64,000 bases of DNA, from the NCBI GenBank assembly GCA_026874595.1, contig CM049306.1:4166019-4230018 (forward strand). Reading direction: 5' to 3'. A program made the position numbers and the translations under genes. Below the pieces are notes generated by a model, which was not told where the DNA came from, made no database searches, and worked only from the letters and a program-made list of their open reading frames with translations. Shown here in pieces: positions 11,009 through 23,005 of this stretch. Source of the stretch: Sipunculus nudus. Lineage: Eukaryota; Annelida; Sipuncula; Golfingiida; Sipunculidae. Each line of letters begins with the position of its first letter. Within the stretch, counting starts at the first letter, position 1.

Positions 11009-11010
<2 letters not shown>

Positions 11011-12265
11011 CACTGTAAAGAACAGGTAAAGAACAGACTGTTCGTTTTGTTTATAAAGTGTTTATATCATACATGACAGAGCAGAGTTTTTTTTCAAGCA
11101 TTATGCAACTATTAAGTGACCTTTCAGCTTCCGCATATAAGGTTACATGGTTTTTTTTTCGGTTTGTCAGCATTGATGTGCTTACTAACAGCTTGTGAAC
11201 ATACAATCTCCCACCTCCGTTAACAGGATTTACCTAGAGGTGATTCACCAGTACTGAGAGTAAGTCAGAAATCTCATTAGTTTTATACAAAAAGTAGGTA
11301 GAAAGTTTTCTTTAAAACTAGCTGCCTAAGAAATTTCACGGGCTATTAATTTGTTCAATAATCATAGAATATTTTTAATTTCAAGGTAAGAAAACCAACT
11401 TATAAATTATTTTATCCGAAAGAAAACATTTGCAATTCCAAGTCTATTTGTTAATGGAATTATGTATTCCTTTCCCTATAAATAAAACACTAGGGCAGAT
11501 TAATTAACATTTTTCTTGTACCCTGAAGCATTCCTCATTCTGCTTGATCTCATTTAAAAAGGGCCATGCAGTAGTGATTTAATTCAACGAATTTTAAATT
11601 TGATAAAGAAAAAGCACGAAATGATCAGCAGTACGCCGATATTGTTACCTATAATATAAATTCAAGCAGTTGAATAGTTGTTTTTTAGTTTTGGTAATAC
11701 TGTCTGGTGGTGGACAATAGAACACAAAAATAGTTTTATTGATTACTTACGTACTTTGGTACATTGTTCAGTTAATCACCAAGGGAGAACCTAAACACTA
11801 TTACTCTCTATGTATTGTTTACAGATTGCCTGTGCTGAAAATAATGGTTTAAATTTAAATTATACTTGTTAAAATATAATAATCACAATATGTTATTCAC
11901 ATGTTACACCAAGGCGTATAAGTTCAAGAATTTATCAGGGTAGTTAACATATATGTAAAATTAATGTTTGTAAATGTTTTAGTTTAACACAGTTCATATA
12001 AAATGTCAACTTCTTAGCTCAATACACTTCAGTTATGAGATATAGAATTCGTGTCCACTCTTTAGGGACTCTGATTTGGACTCGGACTCGATGATGATTG
12101 GCTCGGACATCTCCTCGTGCCAGGTGACATTAAGGTTTTCTCGTACACCTTAATGCCCTTATGTTCATACTTTAAATCCATGCGAAACTGATGCAAATGT
12201 CAGGTAATATTTAAAAATAAATAGAAATATGAATTCTAAGGAATGCAGGCCTTCTCCGGGAGGGG
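11009..12265. other. AT-rich spacer, no gene seen
   Basis: Only short frames. At about 12066-12110 there is a run of 'ggactcgga'-like words resembling the composition of the array at 45248 and of 46040-46180. Confidence 0.3.
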
Positions 12266-13393
12266 ACGGTCCTCAATGCTGGGTACTCCGTCCATCCTTA
12301 ATGCTGAGTACTCCGTCCTTCCTTAATACTGAGTACCCCGTCCTTCCTTAATGCTAAGTACTCCGTCCTTCCTTAATGCTGAGTACTCCGTCCTTCCTTA
12401 ATGCTGGGTACTCCGTCCTTCCTTTATGCTGGGTACTCCGTCCATCCTTAATGCTGGGTATTCCGTCCTTCCTTAATGCAGGGTACTCCGTCCTTCCTTA
12501 ACGCTGGGTACTCCGTCCTTCCTTAACGCTGGGTACTCCGTCCTTCCTTAATGCTGGGTACTCCGTCCTTCCTTAATGCTGGGTACTCCGTCCTTCCTTA
12601 ATGCTGGGTACTCCGTCCTTCCTTAACGCTGGGTACTTCGTCCTTCCTTAATGCTGGCTACTCCGTCCTTCCTTAATGATGGGTACTCCGTCCTTCCTTA
12701 ATGCTGGGTACTCCGTCCTTCCTTAATGCTGGGTACTCCGACCTTCCTTAATGCTGGGTACTCCGTCCTTCCTTAATGCTGGGTACTCCGTCCTTCCTTA
12801 ATGCAGGTTACTCCGTCCTTCCTTAATGCTGGGTACTCCGTCCTTCCTTAATGCTGGTTACTCCGTCCTTCCTTAATGCTGGGTACTCCGTCCTTCCTTA
12901 ATGCTGGGTACTCCGTCCTTCCTTAACGCTGGGTACTCCGTCCTTCCTTAATGCTGGCTTCTCCGTCCTTCCTTAATGATGGGTACTCCGTCCTTCCTTA
13001 ATGCTGGGTACTCCGTCCTTCCTTAATGCTGGGTACTCCGACCTTCCTTAATGCTGGGTACTCCGTCCTTCCTTAATGCTGGGTACTCCGTCCTTCCTTA
13101 ATGCAGGTTACTCCGTCCTTCCTTAATGCTGGGTACTCCGTCCTTCCTTAATGCTGGTTACTCCGTCCTTCCTTAATGCTGGGTACTCCGTCCTTCCTTA
13201 ATGCTGGGTACTCCCTCCTTCCTTAATGCTGGGTACTCCGTCCTTCCTTAATGCTGGCTACTCCGTCCTTCCTTAATGATGGGTACTCCGTCCTTCCTTA
13301 ATGCTGGCTACTCCGTCCTTCCTTAATGCTGGCTACTCCGTCCTTCCTTAATGCTGGTTACTCCGTCCTTTATTAATGCTGGGTACTCCGTCC
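12266..13393 (+). repeat. Minisatellite, 25-bp unit, about 45 copies
   Basis: The unit is gctgggtactccgtcctt + ccttaat. The main variants are ggcta, ggtta, gatggg, acgct and gcaggt. The top strand is pyrimidine-rich. The first and last one or two units are degenerate. Confidence 0.97.
12601..13200 (+). repeat. 300-bp block duplication (12 units) in the 25-bp array
   Basis: Rows 12601-12900 and 12901-13200 carry the same variants in the same order (acgct, then ggct(a/t), gatggg, 'ctccgacc', gcaggtta, ggtta). They differ at about two bases, so one 300-bp block was copied recently. Confidence 0.9.
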
Positions 13394-14598
13394 GTACGTT
13401 GCCGAACAAGTTTATATTAACTTTTTTTCGCCGATTAATCGACAATATGTGACTGCACAGTTGTGAATATTAATGTATAAGTCCTTTCGGATTCTGGATC
13501 ATGAGCCGGACCCATAAAAATTCTAATCGAATCTCCCTTACATGTCCCATTCCCGAAATGCCCTAAAAAATTTAATGAGTTTCCCTTCAAAACTGCTTTA
13601 GTTTATGATGTAAACTAATACACATACAAACAGATACACAAAGGAGACTGTGACTAATTTTTGTAACACTGCTTGACTGCTTCTAGGCCTACCCGCAGAA
13701 AAGCAGCTCCTTGTCTGGAGCCGATCAGTCAGTGTTTCCCACACGTCCTTAAGACTCATTCTCTTCATGATTTCAGAGGAATCATAGAAAAGCTTATTTC
13801 CAATCTCTTTTGACATTTTGTTAAATATTATTCGACATCGCAAGCCGAATATTATACAAAATGAACAGCCTGCGTGCAGTGGGATCGGCGATTTCTGGCT
13901 CATTTTCTATGAAATGTTCAAGGGATTATCTTAATTAATAGGTATAGGCCCCTTTAAGCTGCGACATACAACGTCTAAATAAAGCTATCAACGCCTACTG
14001 GAACGGTAAAATATTCCTTTATAAATTTTAACAGGGGACGACTCTTCACGTAATGAATGAGCTATAATATAGGGATGGAGTGCCCGTGACCGGGGAGGCG
14101 GCCGTCCATCAATGACGTCATCTTGTGTTTACATGCGGAGACCCTCTTAAAGCACACCATCGAAACCAATTATTGAGCTATATATTGTTTGTTCTCCTCT
14201 TGTACAGAGTAACAGCTAATGTTTATTTCCTTTCTGCGGGCGCTTTATGGCATTAGGAATCAATACATAATATAGCTGGTCCTATTTTGTTTGAAAGAAA
14301 ATGTACACTCTGTGTTGCAATGCTTCTTTAATTCTCTGAAGCAATAACCCTTGATTGACCCATTGGAGTGAACCTTATTGTATTTTCTATCATGTGATGG
14401 AGAATTTATTTCCTCAGTTGACTGTGTTCAGTCAAATCTTATCAGTACAATATTCTTGTACTGTAAAATCACATCAGTACAATATTCTTGGTTTGTTTAA
14501 TTTGGTGAGATTGAAAGGTAATAACTCAGTGTGTTTTATCATTTTCTCATGACAACCATTAATTAGGGCCTTACATATATCTTATGCCATATATATAT
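13394..14598. other. Spacer with one unassigned minus-strand frame (13598-13903)
   Basis: A 101-codon minus-strand frame contains a helical-looking hydrophilic part (KEIGNKLFYDSSEIMKRM) and a hydrophobic tail. No family was recognised. A palindromic TGACGTCA lies at 14113-14120. Nothing else is supported. Confidence 0.2.
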
Positions 14599-14830
14599 AT
14601 CAAGTAAAAACTTTCCTTTTATATTATTTAAAAAATTCATGTTTCATGACATTGTTTTTTATTAAAATATGTCTTTTAACAAGTGCCTGATGTGTTAAAA
14701 ATCCTGTTATTTCAAACGGTGTAACTGGCTATCCGCTAGTGTCTGTCGGTGAATGTCACTATAACATAAAGAGTCAGTAATGTATTCAAGATTCACGCTG
14801 TGTACACATTATTTTTGTTTTTGCAACCTA
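14599..14830 (+). repeat. 232-bp direct repeat, left copy
   Basis: From CAAGTAAAAACTTTCC to GCAACCTAATA this matches 18673-18906 with only a few changes, roughly 97 percent by eye. It abuts the TA run at 14830-14844 and element A. It lacks TG...CA ends, so it is not an obvious LTR. Confidence 0.9.
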
Positions 14831-15483
14831 ATATATATATATATGTCTAAATTTTGATTTGGACCGGCCCAGATCAAAATTCTAATCTGGGCCAGACCAG
14901 TTTAAAACTGGGCCAGCCCAGATTAAAATTTTGATCTGGGCCGGTCCAGACTAAAATCCTGTGTTGAATCCTTCAGGATTTGAATCTGGTCTGGACTGAT
15001 TTGAAACTGGGCCAGCCCAGATTAGAATTTTGATCTGGGCCGGTCAAGTTAACAATCCTGTGGTGGACTGATTTTAAACTGGACAAGCCCAGATCAGAAT
15101 CCTAATCTACTCCTAGGCTGGCTTCAATTACACTACATTTAACTAGCTGGCCTTTCATCAATTCAAAGAATTTGTAAAACATTGTAAGACTGTAAGTCAA
15201 TTATAATTAATATTTAATTAATTTATTTCATATTCTATGAAAATATCATTTGTTGGATCCTGTCATATTTATTTTGTAATTTTACCTCTTATGTGAAATG
15301 TCTAGAATATATTTATAAGATAATCATGGTAAACATAGGTATTTTACAGCTAAAAACTACAAATATAGTTTGCAGAACATGTGCATTTATTCAACAAACT
15401 AAAACAAAATTTAATCAATAATAATTAATATATATGTTACTCAATGTTAAGCTTGTGATCCAAGACCTGTAAATACAAAATTT

Positions 15484-16952
15484 TATTGTATCCGCCAAAA
15501 CAGAGTTTTGCGGATACTATGTTTTCAGCTGCACGCCGCCGCCGCCGCCGCGTAGGTTTCCGGAGAACTCCTCCGTAACCGCTGGGCGGAATTTTACGAA
15601 ACCCGGGATTATGTTCGGGTCACATGTGAACTGCTGCGCCCCGATTTTGTTTTGACCTCTGACCTTTCCTCTGCGCTCTGCGTCTGTTTGTGCGTCTGTT
15701 TCCATTCATAAACCCACATATCTCGGGAACCGTTTGACGGATCAGGAAAATTTTTTTACACAAATGTAGCCCTTGGAGAGCTTTATAACATACACAAAAA
15801 ATGGTGGCGCCACCTGCAACCATGTTTGCACAGTGTCCATCTGTTCGTCTGCCTTGGGTTAAAATCACTCATATCTCTGCAGTGACTTGACTAATTCACC
15901 TGAAATTTGGCATGCGTATACATCCTGGATAGCTTTTCTGATTTTGTGACAGGTGGCGCCACCTAAATTCACGTTTACGCTGCAGACATCCAAGCTCATA
16001 TCTCGGGAACCGTTTGACCGATCAGGAAAATTTTTTTGCACAAATGTAGACCTTGGAGAGCTTTATAACATACACAAAAAATGGTGGCGCCACCTGCAAC
16101 CATGTTTGCACAGTGTCCATCTGTTCGTCTGCCTTGGGTTAAAATCACTCTTATCTCTGCAGTGACTTGACTAATTCACCTGAAATTTGGCATGCGTATA
16201 CATCCTGGATAGCTTTTCTGATCTTGTGACAGGTGGCGCCACCTACATTCACGTTTACGCTGCAGACATCCAAGCTCATATCTCGGGAACCGTTTGACCA
16301 ATCAGGAAAATTTTTTTGCACAAATGTAGCCCTTGGAGAGCTTTATAACATACACAAAAAATGGTGGCGCCACCTGCAACCATGTTTGCACAGTGTCCAT
16401 CTGTTTGTCTGCCTTGGGTTAAATTCATTCATATCCCGGCAGTGGTTTGACATATCTGGCTAAAATTTTGCAGGTTTATACATCCCCGACAGCTCTCTTG
16501 ATTTTATGACAGGTGGAGCCACCTGCATTCTAGTTTATGCAGCAGACATCCAAGCTCATATCTTGGGAACCGTTTGACCGATTGGGCCAAAGTTTTGCAT
16601 GTGTATAGTTCTCACATAGCTCTTTATCATACGCAAAACTGGTGCCGTCACCTGCAACCATTTTTGCTAAGCGTCCATCTGATTGTCTGCCACGGGCTAA
16701 AATCACTCATATACATGTAGTGGTTTGACTTATCTGCCTTAAATTTTGCATATGTATACAACTGGGACGGCTTTCTGGATTTTGTGGTAGGGGGGGGCAA
16801 CCTTCATACACAATTTTGCTGCAGACATCCATGCTAATATGCAACACTTCACTCTATTTCCCCTTGCAACTTAATCCATGCCTCACTTCACCCGTTCCAC
16901 TCTGATTTAGGCGGATACACGTAGTCGCTTGTCGACTACCCGTATTCTAGTT
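15484..16952 (+). mobile_element. Helentron-like non-autonomous element (HINE type), copy 1
   Basis: The left end has TATCCGCC inside a hairpin (15489-15516: tatccgccaaaac / gttttgcggata). Near the right end is the inverted partner GGCGGATA (16910-16917). A second hairpin follows (16921-16939: gtagtcg-cttgt-cgactac), and the element closes with CTAG before TTT. Asymmetric inverted ends with a 3' hairpin behind them, plus a tandem-repeat core, are the known layout of Helentron-associated elements. The core has four 280-bp units (marker tct(c/t)gggaaccg at 15721, 16001, 16281 and 16561), each with the palindrome aggtggcgccacct. There is a CG-rich (ccg)n start at about 15536. The 70-82-codon frames in the units are conserved only because the units are. 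Confidence 0.65.
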
Positions 16953-17880
16953 TGTTATGTGAAGTTATTTATCATTTATCATAAATAAGTTGGGGTTTTT
17001 TGTCTGTGATCTCCCCCCTCCCCCCCCCCCCCAGTCACCCATGAAAATATTGCATTTATCGTAACATTGGACCTAGAACTTATAACGTACTACATATTAA
17101 GGAAAGAAGGCCCTGAAACATCTATTTAGATAGAACAGTGGGAACAATATTCACCAACTCAGCATTTTAACTATTAAGGTAGAGAATATTTGTATTGCAG
17201 CTTTGAGCTATCTTCAGTTTACATTAGTTATCAGTGAATAGATTAGCTTTTTTTAAGTTATTAACTCCAAAGTGAAAACTCCACCATTTTTGTCACCCTC
17301 TGATTCTGAATTAAAATTCTAAATCCAATTTTCACTCAATTTCACCTCTTTTTTTGAGACTGACAAATGACAACAATTATATCATTTTCTCAACTGTGGA
17401 TTTTCTGCTATTGAAAATTACAGAAATGGTATCACAAACCTCTCCCTAGCCCCATGTTAGGGCACAATGTCATGCTGCTCACCCAAATGAGCATCAAGAC
17501 TGATAAATTACTTTTGTTCACTTATAAATGGGTAGGCTGGTATTTAATTATGCATGTATATATTTAATATTACACATGAAAGTTTGATATTCAGAACAGA
17601 AAATTATCTCAGTTAAGTTAAAAATTTTGATATTAAGTCAAGTAGATGTCTCAGAACTGACACATATTCTAAACTGTGATTAATTATGGTAATTGGTTTA
17701 GGTGAAGTTCAAATGTTGAAGAATAGATGAAACCAAAGAAGCACATCACTTTTGTTCATTAGCTTTTTCCTCACTAAAATATTTTAAATGATCTTGTTCA
17801 TTATCTGTTTTGTTCTCTTCAAAATGGTGTTTCTGGAATAAATGTTTACTGTATTATAAATCTGATTTAAGATGATAAAA
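16953..17880. other. AT-rich core of element A
   Basis: No coding frame. A poly-C tract lies at about 17019-17030. Confidence 0.4.
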
Positions 17881-18280
17881 ATCAAGCTGGCCAAAGATTA
17901 GATTAGGATTCTGATCTGGTTAGGCCCAGTTTAAAATCAGTCCACCCAGGATTGTAATCTTGACTAGCCCAGATTAAAATTTTGATCTGGGCCAGCCCAG
18001 TTTAAAATCAGTCCACCACAGGATAATAAACTTAACCAGCCCAGATCAAAATTATAATCTGGGCCAGCCCAGTTTAAAATCAGTCCAGACCAGATTTAAA
18101 TCCTGAAGTCTTCACCACAGGATTTAATTCTGGACCGGCCCAGATCAAAATTTTAATCTGGGCTGGCCCAGTTTAAAACTGGTCTGGCCCAGATTAGAAT
18201 TTTGATCTGGGCCGGTCCAAATCAAAATTTTGATCTGGGCTGGCCCAGTTTTAAATTGGGCCAGATTCTAATCTGGGCCT

Positions 18281-18282
<2 letters not shown>

Positions 18283-18329
<47 letters not shown>
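18283..18329. repeat. (TA)n microsatellite
   Basis: Directly flanks the right end of element A. Confidence 0.95.
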
Positions 18330-18338
<9 letters not shown>

Positions 18339-18566
18339 GAGGAGAAATGTGCAATAATGATTTCATGTCTGTAACGTAAAAGTCGGATTTTATACTGTGA
18401 AATGCACTCGCGTGTTTATGTACTTTGAAAACAAAAGTAGGTTAAATGTAACAATTTCGTGAGCACACTGAACAGACGAAATAAATCGCCGAGATACATG
18501 AACTTTTATAAAAACGAAATGAAACATGATTATGCACATTCTATAGTGTTTTATACTTTCAGAATA

Positions 18567-18568
<2 letters not shown>

Positions 18569-18628
<60 letters not shown>

Positions 18629-18661
18629 CGCCATACCAAATCATACTATTGCTCATGGCGC
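18569..18661. repeat. (TA)n microsatellite and gcgccat...atggcgc inverted repeat
   Basis: The TA run is 18569-18627. GCGCCAT at 18628-18634 pairs with ATGGCGC at 18655-18661 around a 20-base loop. Confidence 0.85.
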
Positions 18662-18672
18662 TTTACAATAGA

Positions 18673-18906
18673 ATCAAGTAAAAACTTTCCTTATATATTA
18701 TTTAAAAAAATACATGTTTCATGACATTTTTTTTATTAAAATATGTCTTTTAACAAGTGCCTGATGTGTTAAAAATCCTGTTATTTCAAACGGTGTAACT
18801 GGCTATCCGCTAGTGTCTCTCGGTGAATGTCACTATAACATAAAGAGTCAGTAATGTATTCAAGATTCACGCTGTGTACACATTATTTTTGTTTTTGCAA
18901 CCTAAT
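18673..18906 (+). repeat. Direct repeat, right copy (partner of 14599-14830)
   Basis: Same start (caagtaaaaactttcc) and same end (gcaacctaata). Here the flanking sequence continues into cctcatgaag rather than a TA run, so this may be the unbroken version of the locus. Confidence 0.9.
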
Positions 18907-20167
18907 ACCTCATGAAGAAATTCCGTCCCCACAAGTCAAAAAAATTTAACATGAGTTTGAATATTATGCCTTCATGTGTGCATCTCTCATACAAACCTTA
19001 AAATAGTTTCAGGCATTTTACAAAATGACTGAATAATCAGTCCGTTATTTGACATATTGACTGAATTAATAAGACATAGTGTTTTGTTTCACATATCTCA
19101 TTTTTGTAAAATTGATATTGTCATTTAGTATAACTAGCTACTTTAAAGTAAACTTTATGCCTGTTTCCTATTGCTTATCTATTTATGAAGGATACTGATC
19201 AGGTAATAAGACTCAAATACACAGACTAGTGAGGGGTAACTAGAATCATATAGGTATATGTGCAGACTATTATGAAAAGAAATATGCAAATTCATATTGG
19301 CTTTGGCTTCGTATGACTACATCTTTGCTTTTGTAAGAATGAATATCAAGTCAAATGCAAGCTTTCTATTAATAAAATATTAAAAAAAACATTAAAATGG
19401 CCAAATATATGTGAAATGAATGGTGTAGATTGTAGAACGTTGAAGGAGAACCAAATTTACATGTTGTTATCATATACAGGATTATGATATGCTTAAGTAA
19501 GCGACAAAGAGTAGGGTTTAATCACAATTATACCGACTATATTTGTTACTTTTAATGAGTTTGAATCAAACTGTGATAGCTGGAAGTGCTCAATAGTCAT
19601 CTGTTAATAGGACAGTACAAAAGCGCAATTTTGAGGGTACGGGGGGGGGGACTTTGATGATTAACTGTATTACACGTTCCCCCCCCCCCCCCCCCCCCCA
19701 TATTGACAAATCAAAGAAAGTCATTATACCATAAAAAGAAGAGTTGCTTACATAAATGTTGAACAGTTTCCTCAAATATTAAAAGAGAGTAATCGTTCAA
19801 AAATAACAAATAACTAACTTAAATCTATGGCTGATTATATGGCATTATTAAAGCCAAAATTTAATGATCGATTCCAAGAATTTAAACAAGAAGTTAAAGT
19901 TTCATTGTGAAATAAACAGTGGCGGACCCAAGGGGGGTGTCACAGGGGACGTTAAAAGCCTTAAGTAGTTTTAGATCAAACAATTTACAATGTTGTTAGT
20001 TTCTGAAGCGAGAATATTCCAAGTTATTTTACACCAAGTTTGTTGCACAACTGCTGAAATTTTGAAAGAAATCTGTGACAATCTTCCCGCACTGAGGGAG
20101 GGGGTCACCCCGCCCTCACCTGCTCCAGAAGTGCCTAAGGAAATTGTGCCTCTGAGGTCATATAACA
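18907..20167. other. AT-rich spacer with G and C tracts
   Basis: A G run at about 19641-19650 and a C run of about 20 at 19678-19699. The frames at 19971-20313 run into the array and have no motif. Confidence 0.3.
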
Positions 20168-21217
20168 ACGGTCCCTCCCTTTCTATTGGTAGGCTCTGTA
20201 CAGTGGATAGGGTCCTCCCCTTTTTATTGGTAAGCTCTGTACAGTGGATAGGGTCCTCCCCTTTTATTGGTAAGCTCTGTACAGTGGATCGGGTCCTCCC
20301 CTTTTATTGGTAAGCTCTGTACAGTGGATAGGGTCTTCCCCTTTTTATTGGTAAGCTCTGTACAGTGGATAGGGTCCTCCCTTTTTATTGGTAAGCTCTG
20401 TACAGTGGATAGGGTCCTCCCCTTTTATTGGTAAGCTCTGTACAGTGGATCGGGTCCTCCCCTTTTATTGGTAAGCTCTGTACAGTGGATCGGGTCCTCC
20501 CTTTTTAGTGGTAAGCTCTGTACAGTGGATCGGGTCCTCCCTTCTTATTGGTAAGCTCTGTACAGTGGATAGGGTCCTCCTCTTTTATTGGTAAGCTCTG
20601 TACAGTGGATCGGGTCCTCCTCTTTTATTGGTAAGCTCTGTACAGTGGATTGGGGCCTCCCCTTTTATTGGTAAGCTCTGTACAGTGGATCGGGGTCTCC
20701 CCTTTTATTGGTAAGCTCTGTACAGTGGATCGGGTCCTCCTCTTTTATTGGTAAGCTCTGTACAGTGGATAGGGTCCTCCCTTTTTATTGGTAAGCTCTG
20801 TACAGTGGATAGGTTCCTCCCCTTTTATTGGTTAGCTCTGTACAGTGGAAAGGGTCCTCCCTTTTTATTGGTAACCTCAGTACAGTGGATCGGGTCCTCA
20901 ATTTTAAGTGGTTAGCTCTGTACAGTGGATCGGGGCCTCCCCTTTTATTGGTAAGCTCTGTACAGTGGATCGGGTCCTTTCCTTTTATTGGTAATCTCTG
21001 TACAGTGGATCGGGGCCTCCCCTTTTATTGGTAAGCTCTGTACAGTGGATAGGGGCCTCCCCTTTTATTGGTAAGCTCTGTACAGTGGATAGGGGCCTCC
21101 CCTTTTATACGTTAACCCTGTACAGTGGATCGGGGCCTCTCCTTTTACTGATAATCTCTGTACAGTGGATCGGGACCTCCCTTTATGCTGGTATGCTCTG
21201 TACAGTGGATCGGGGCC
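20168..21217 (+). repeat. Minisatellite, 40-bp unit, about 26 copies
   Basis: The unit is ggtaagctctgtacagtgga + tagggtcctccccttttatt. It contains the palindrome TGTACA. Variants are atagg/atcgg and ggtcc/gggcc. The last five units diverge more than the rest. Confidence 0.97.
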
Positions 21218-22535
21218 AGTAGTGACAACAGATATAGCATGTCACAATAGAGAGGAAAGGAAGCACAGTGGAAAGAAAACTGTTTATACTGGTGTTGAAG
21301 AAGCTGGGCACTCAAGATGGAAGGTAAATAACTAAGAAATGGCACTTCAGATGGAACACTTAATATTCACACATGTTGATATAGAATTTTCACATAATAT
21401 TAAAGGGACATAATCAGGAGCAATATTATGCCTATTCTTCTAAACTATCAGTTCAGTTTGCTTTAGTCAAAAGTTCCCCAACAAAACCACCACAACACTG
21501 TCTCATTACATCGTATGCGGCTGTTTAACACCTTGTTATGGGTCTGCGTGTTGGTAAACAGTCTTCGTGTGTCTGTTTACCACTACAAGGCCGCGTGACC
21601 AGAGGTCCAATTGTGAGCCTTAACAGGTGGGGTTTCAGCCAGCGGGAACATGTAATACATTTTTTGGGGGGTTAAGTCAGTCAGGGTATCTCCTGATTTA
21701 CGTTTTGTGGCTGGGCGATGCACGCGCTATGTTTATGTTGACACCTTTGGTCGCGCCCGGGCCACTGTTTTTAACACTCTTTACAGGAGTAAGAAAAAAC
21801 GGTTTCAGGGCAATTTTTTGGCAGATACAAAATTATTTTAAAGGGAAGAATCTATTTTTCATGTCAATTCAACATGCTTTTCAGGTGATTGGGCCCCCTT
21901 TAAACAAAAACTTTAGCTTTTATTTCACAGAATAATTGCATGTGCCATTTAACTTAGATTTCAAATGTAAATGCAAATGCACTACATCAATACTGCATTT
22001 AAATGCAAATGCGAACAGATATTTCTAAATCACTGCCTTTATATGTAAATGTGCAAAATTAATATGCAAATATATTTGAATTTTGATTCTAAAAGAAAAT
22101 ATCAAGCAGACTTGCTGCAGTACCTCAGGATTGCAAGCAGAGAGTTATATATGAGGGTTACCGATCAAAAGGTGATCTATCGGTGAGGGTTATACACAAT
22201 GAGTTTTACTATAGATCGCACACGTTGACGGCCTCCTGGTGTCAATCTCTGGTATTTAAGTAACCGCTCTCTTCCCGAGCTTGTTCGTCGATTCCACATG
22301 TTTGACCCTTTGTCTCCAAGGTCATTCCCTTTCTACACGGTCAGCAGTGTTCCCCAAATTGATTAATCAAACTGATGTCAGATTCCTTTCTTTGTGTTAT
22401 CCTCCAGGTTCATTTTGTATCGTTCTGAGATGCAATGAGACACCATAAAGCCATGCATGCATACAGATCTGCGCAGATCAGATGTAAAGTGAATAAAGAT
22501 ATTTATCAATGAGGGTTCCACAGCTTATTCACATG
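21218..22535. other. Spacer, nothing recognised
   Basis: The 102-codon frame at 21627-21935 has no recognisable motif. The part at 21960-22080 is rich in 'aaatgcaaatgc' words. Confidence 0.3.
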
Positions 22536-22733
22536 CCATATTGACCTCGGTCACACACGATGACGGCCTGTCATATTGACCCCAGTCACACACTGACGGC
22601 CATTGATATTGACCTGGGTCACATACGGCGACGGCCTGTCATATTGAGTTTGGTCACCCAATGTAAGGCCCTGTCATATTGACCTCGGTCACACACGGTA
22701 ATGACCTGTCATATTGACCTCGGTCACACACTA
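22536..22733 (+). repeat. Short degenerate minisatellite, about 34-bp unit, 6 copies
   Basis: The repeated theme is catattgacctcggtcacac + acgatgacggcctgt; single units vary by several bases. Confidence 0.85.
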
Positions 22734-22737
22734 TACA

Positions 22738-23005
22738 TAGGTCTAGACACAATGTTCGGCCAATTATCATGGTAAGTCTCACAGATTTGAGGAAAGCAGA
22801 CTGTTTTCCAATGGCGGCCCTAATTTACATATTAAACTTTAAATATGAAGTTAACCGTTACTATTATGGTTTTATTTGAATCACTGACCGTGAAAACCTG
22901 GCTCTAGACACAATATTCGAGCAATTATCCTGGTAAGTTCTTGAGCTATCGAAGAAAATAGAATTTTCGTCAATGGCCGTCCTAATTTGCATATTACAAA
23001 AGTAG
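22738..23005 (+). repeat. Two diverged copies of a unit of about 165 bp
   Basis: Both copies start tctagacacaat(g/a)ttcg, go on (c/g)caattatc(a/c)tggtaag, and share caatggc(g/c)g(c/t)cctaattt and catatta. An old duplication. Confidence 0.7.

Larger units (their letters stand above)
14849..18282. mobile_element. Element A: long-inverted-repeat (foldback-like) element
   Basis: The left arm (14849-15129) and right arm (17881-18282) are inverted copies that align over most of their length. Both start near GGACCGGCCCAGATC and end near AATCCTAATCTA. The right arm has about 65 more bases at its outer end; the left arm seems cut off at the TA run. Each arm is built of short words in both orientations (ctgggcc, ggcccag, gatctgggcc, tttaaactgggc, atcctgtgg). 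The centre is AT-rich (16953-17880) plus a nested Helentron-like element (15484-16952). No transposase is visible, so it is non-autonomous. TA runs flank both ends, suggesting insertion into a TA-rich site. Confidence 0.75.

Noticed and set aside
10864-11076. Tyr-Ile repeat frames over TA microsatellites (also near 18459, 28113, 33390 and 34889)
   Set aside because: TATATA reads as alternating Tyr and Ile in any genome.
14113-14120. CRE-type TGACGTCA sites (also 35373-35380) as regulatory elements
   Set aside because: Eight-base matches are expected by chance in 64 kb, and no transcription start is supported next to them.
15517-16463. 70-82-codon frames repeated in the Helentron-like elements (also at 42427-43666)
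   Set aside because: They recur because the 280-bp unit recurs. Both strands are open and no known domain is visible.
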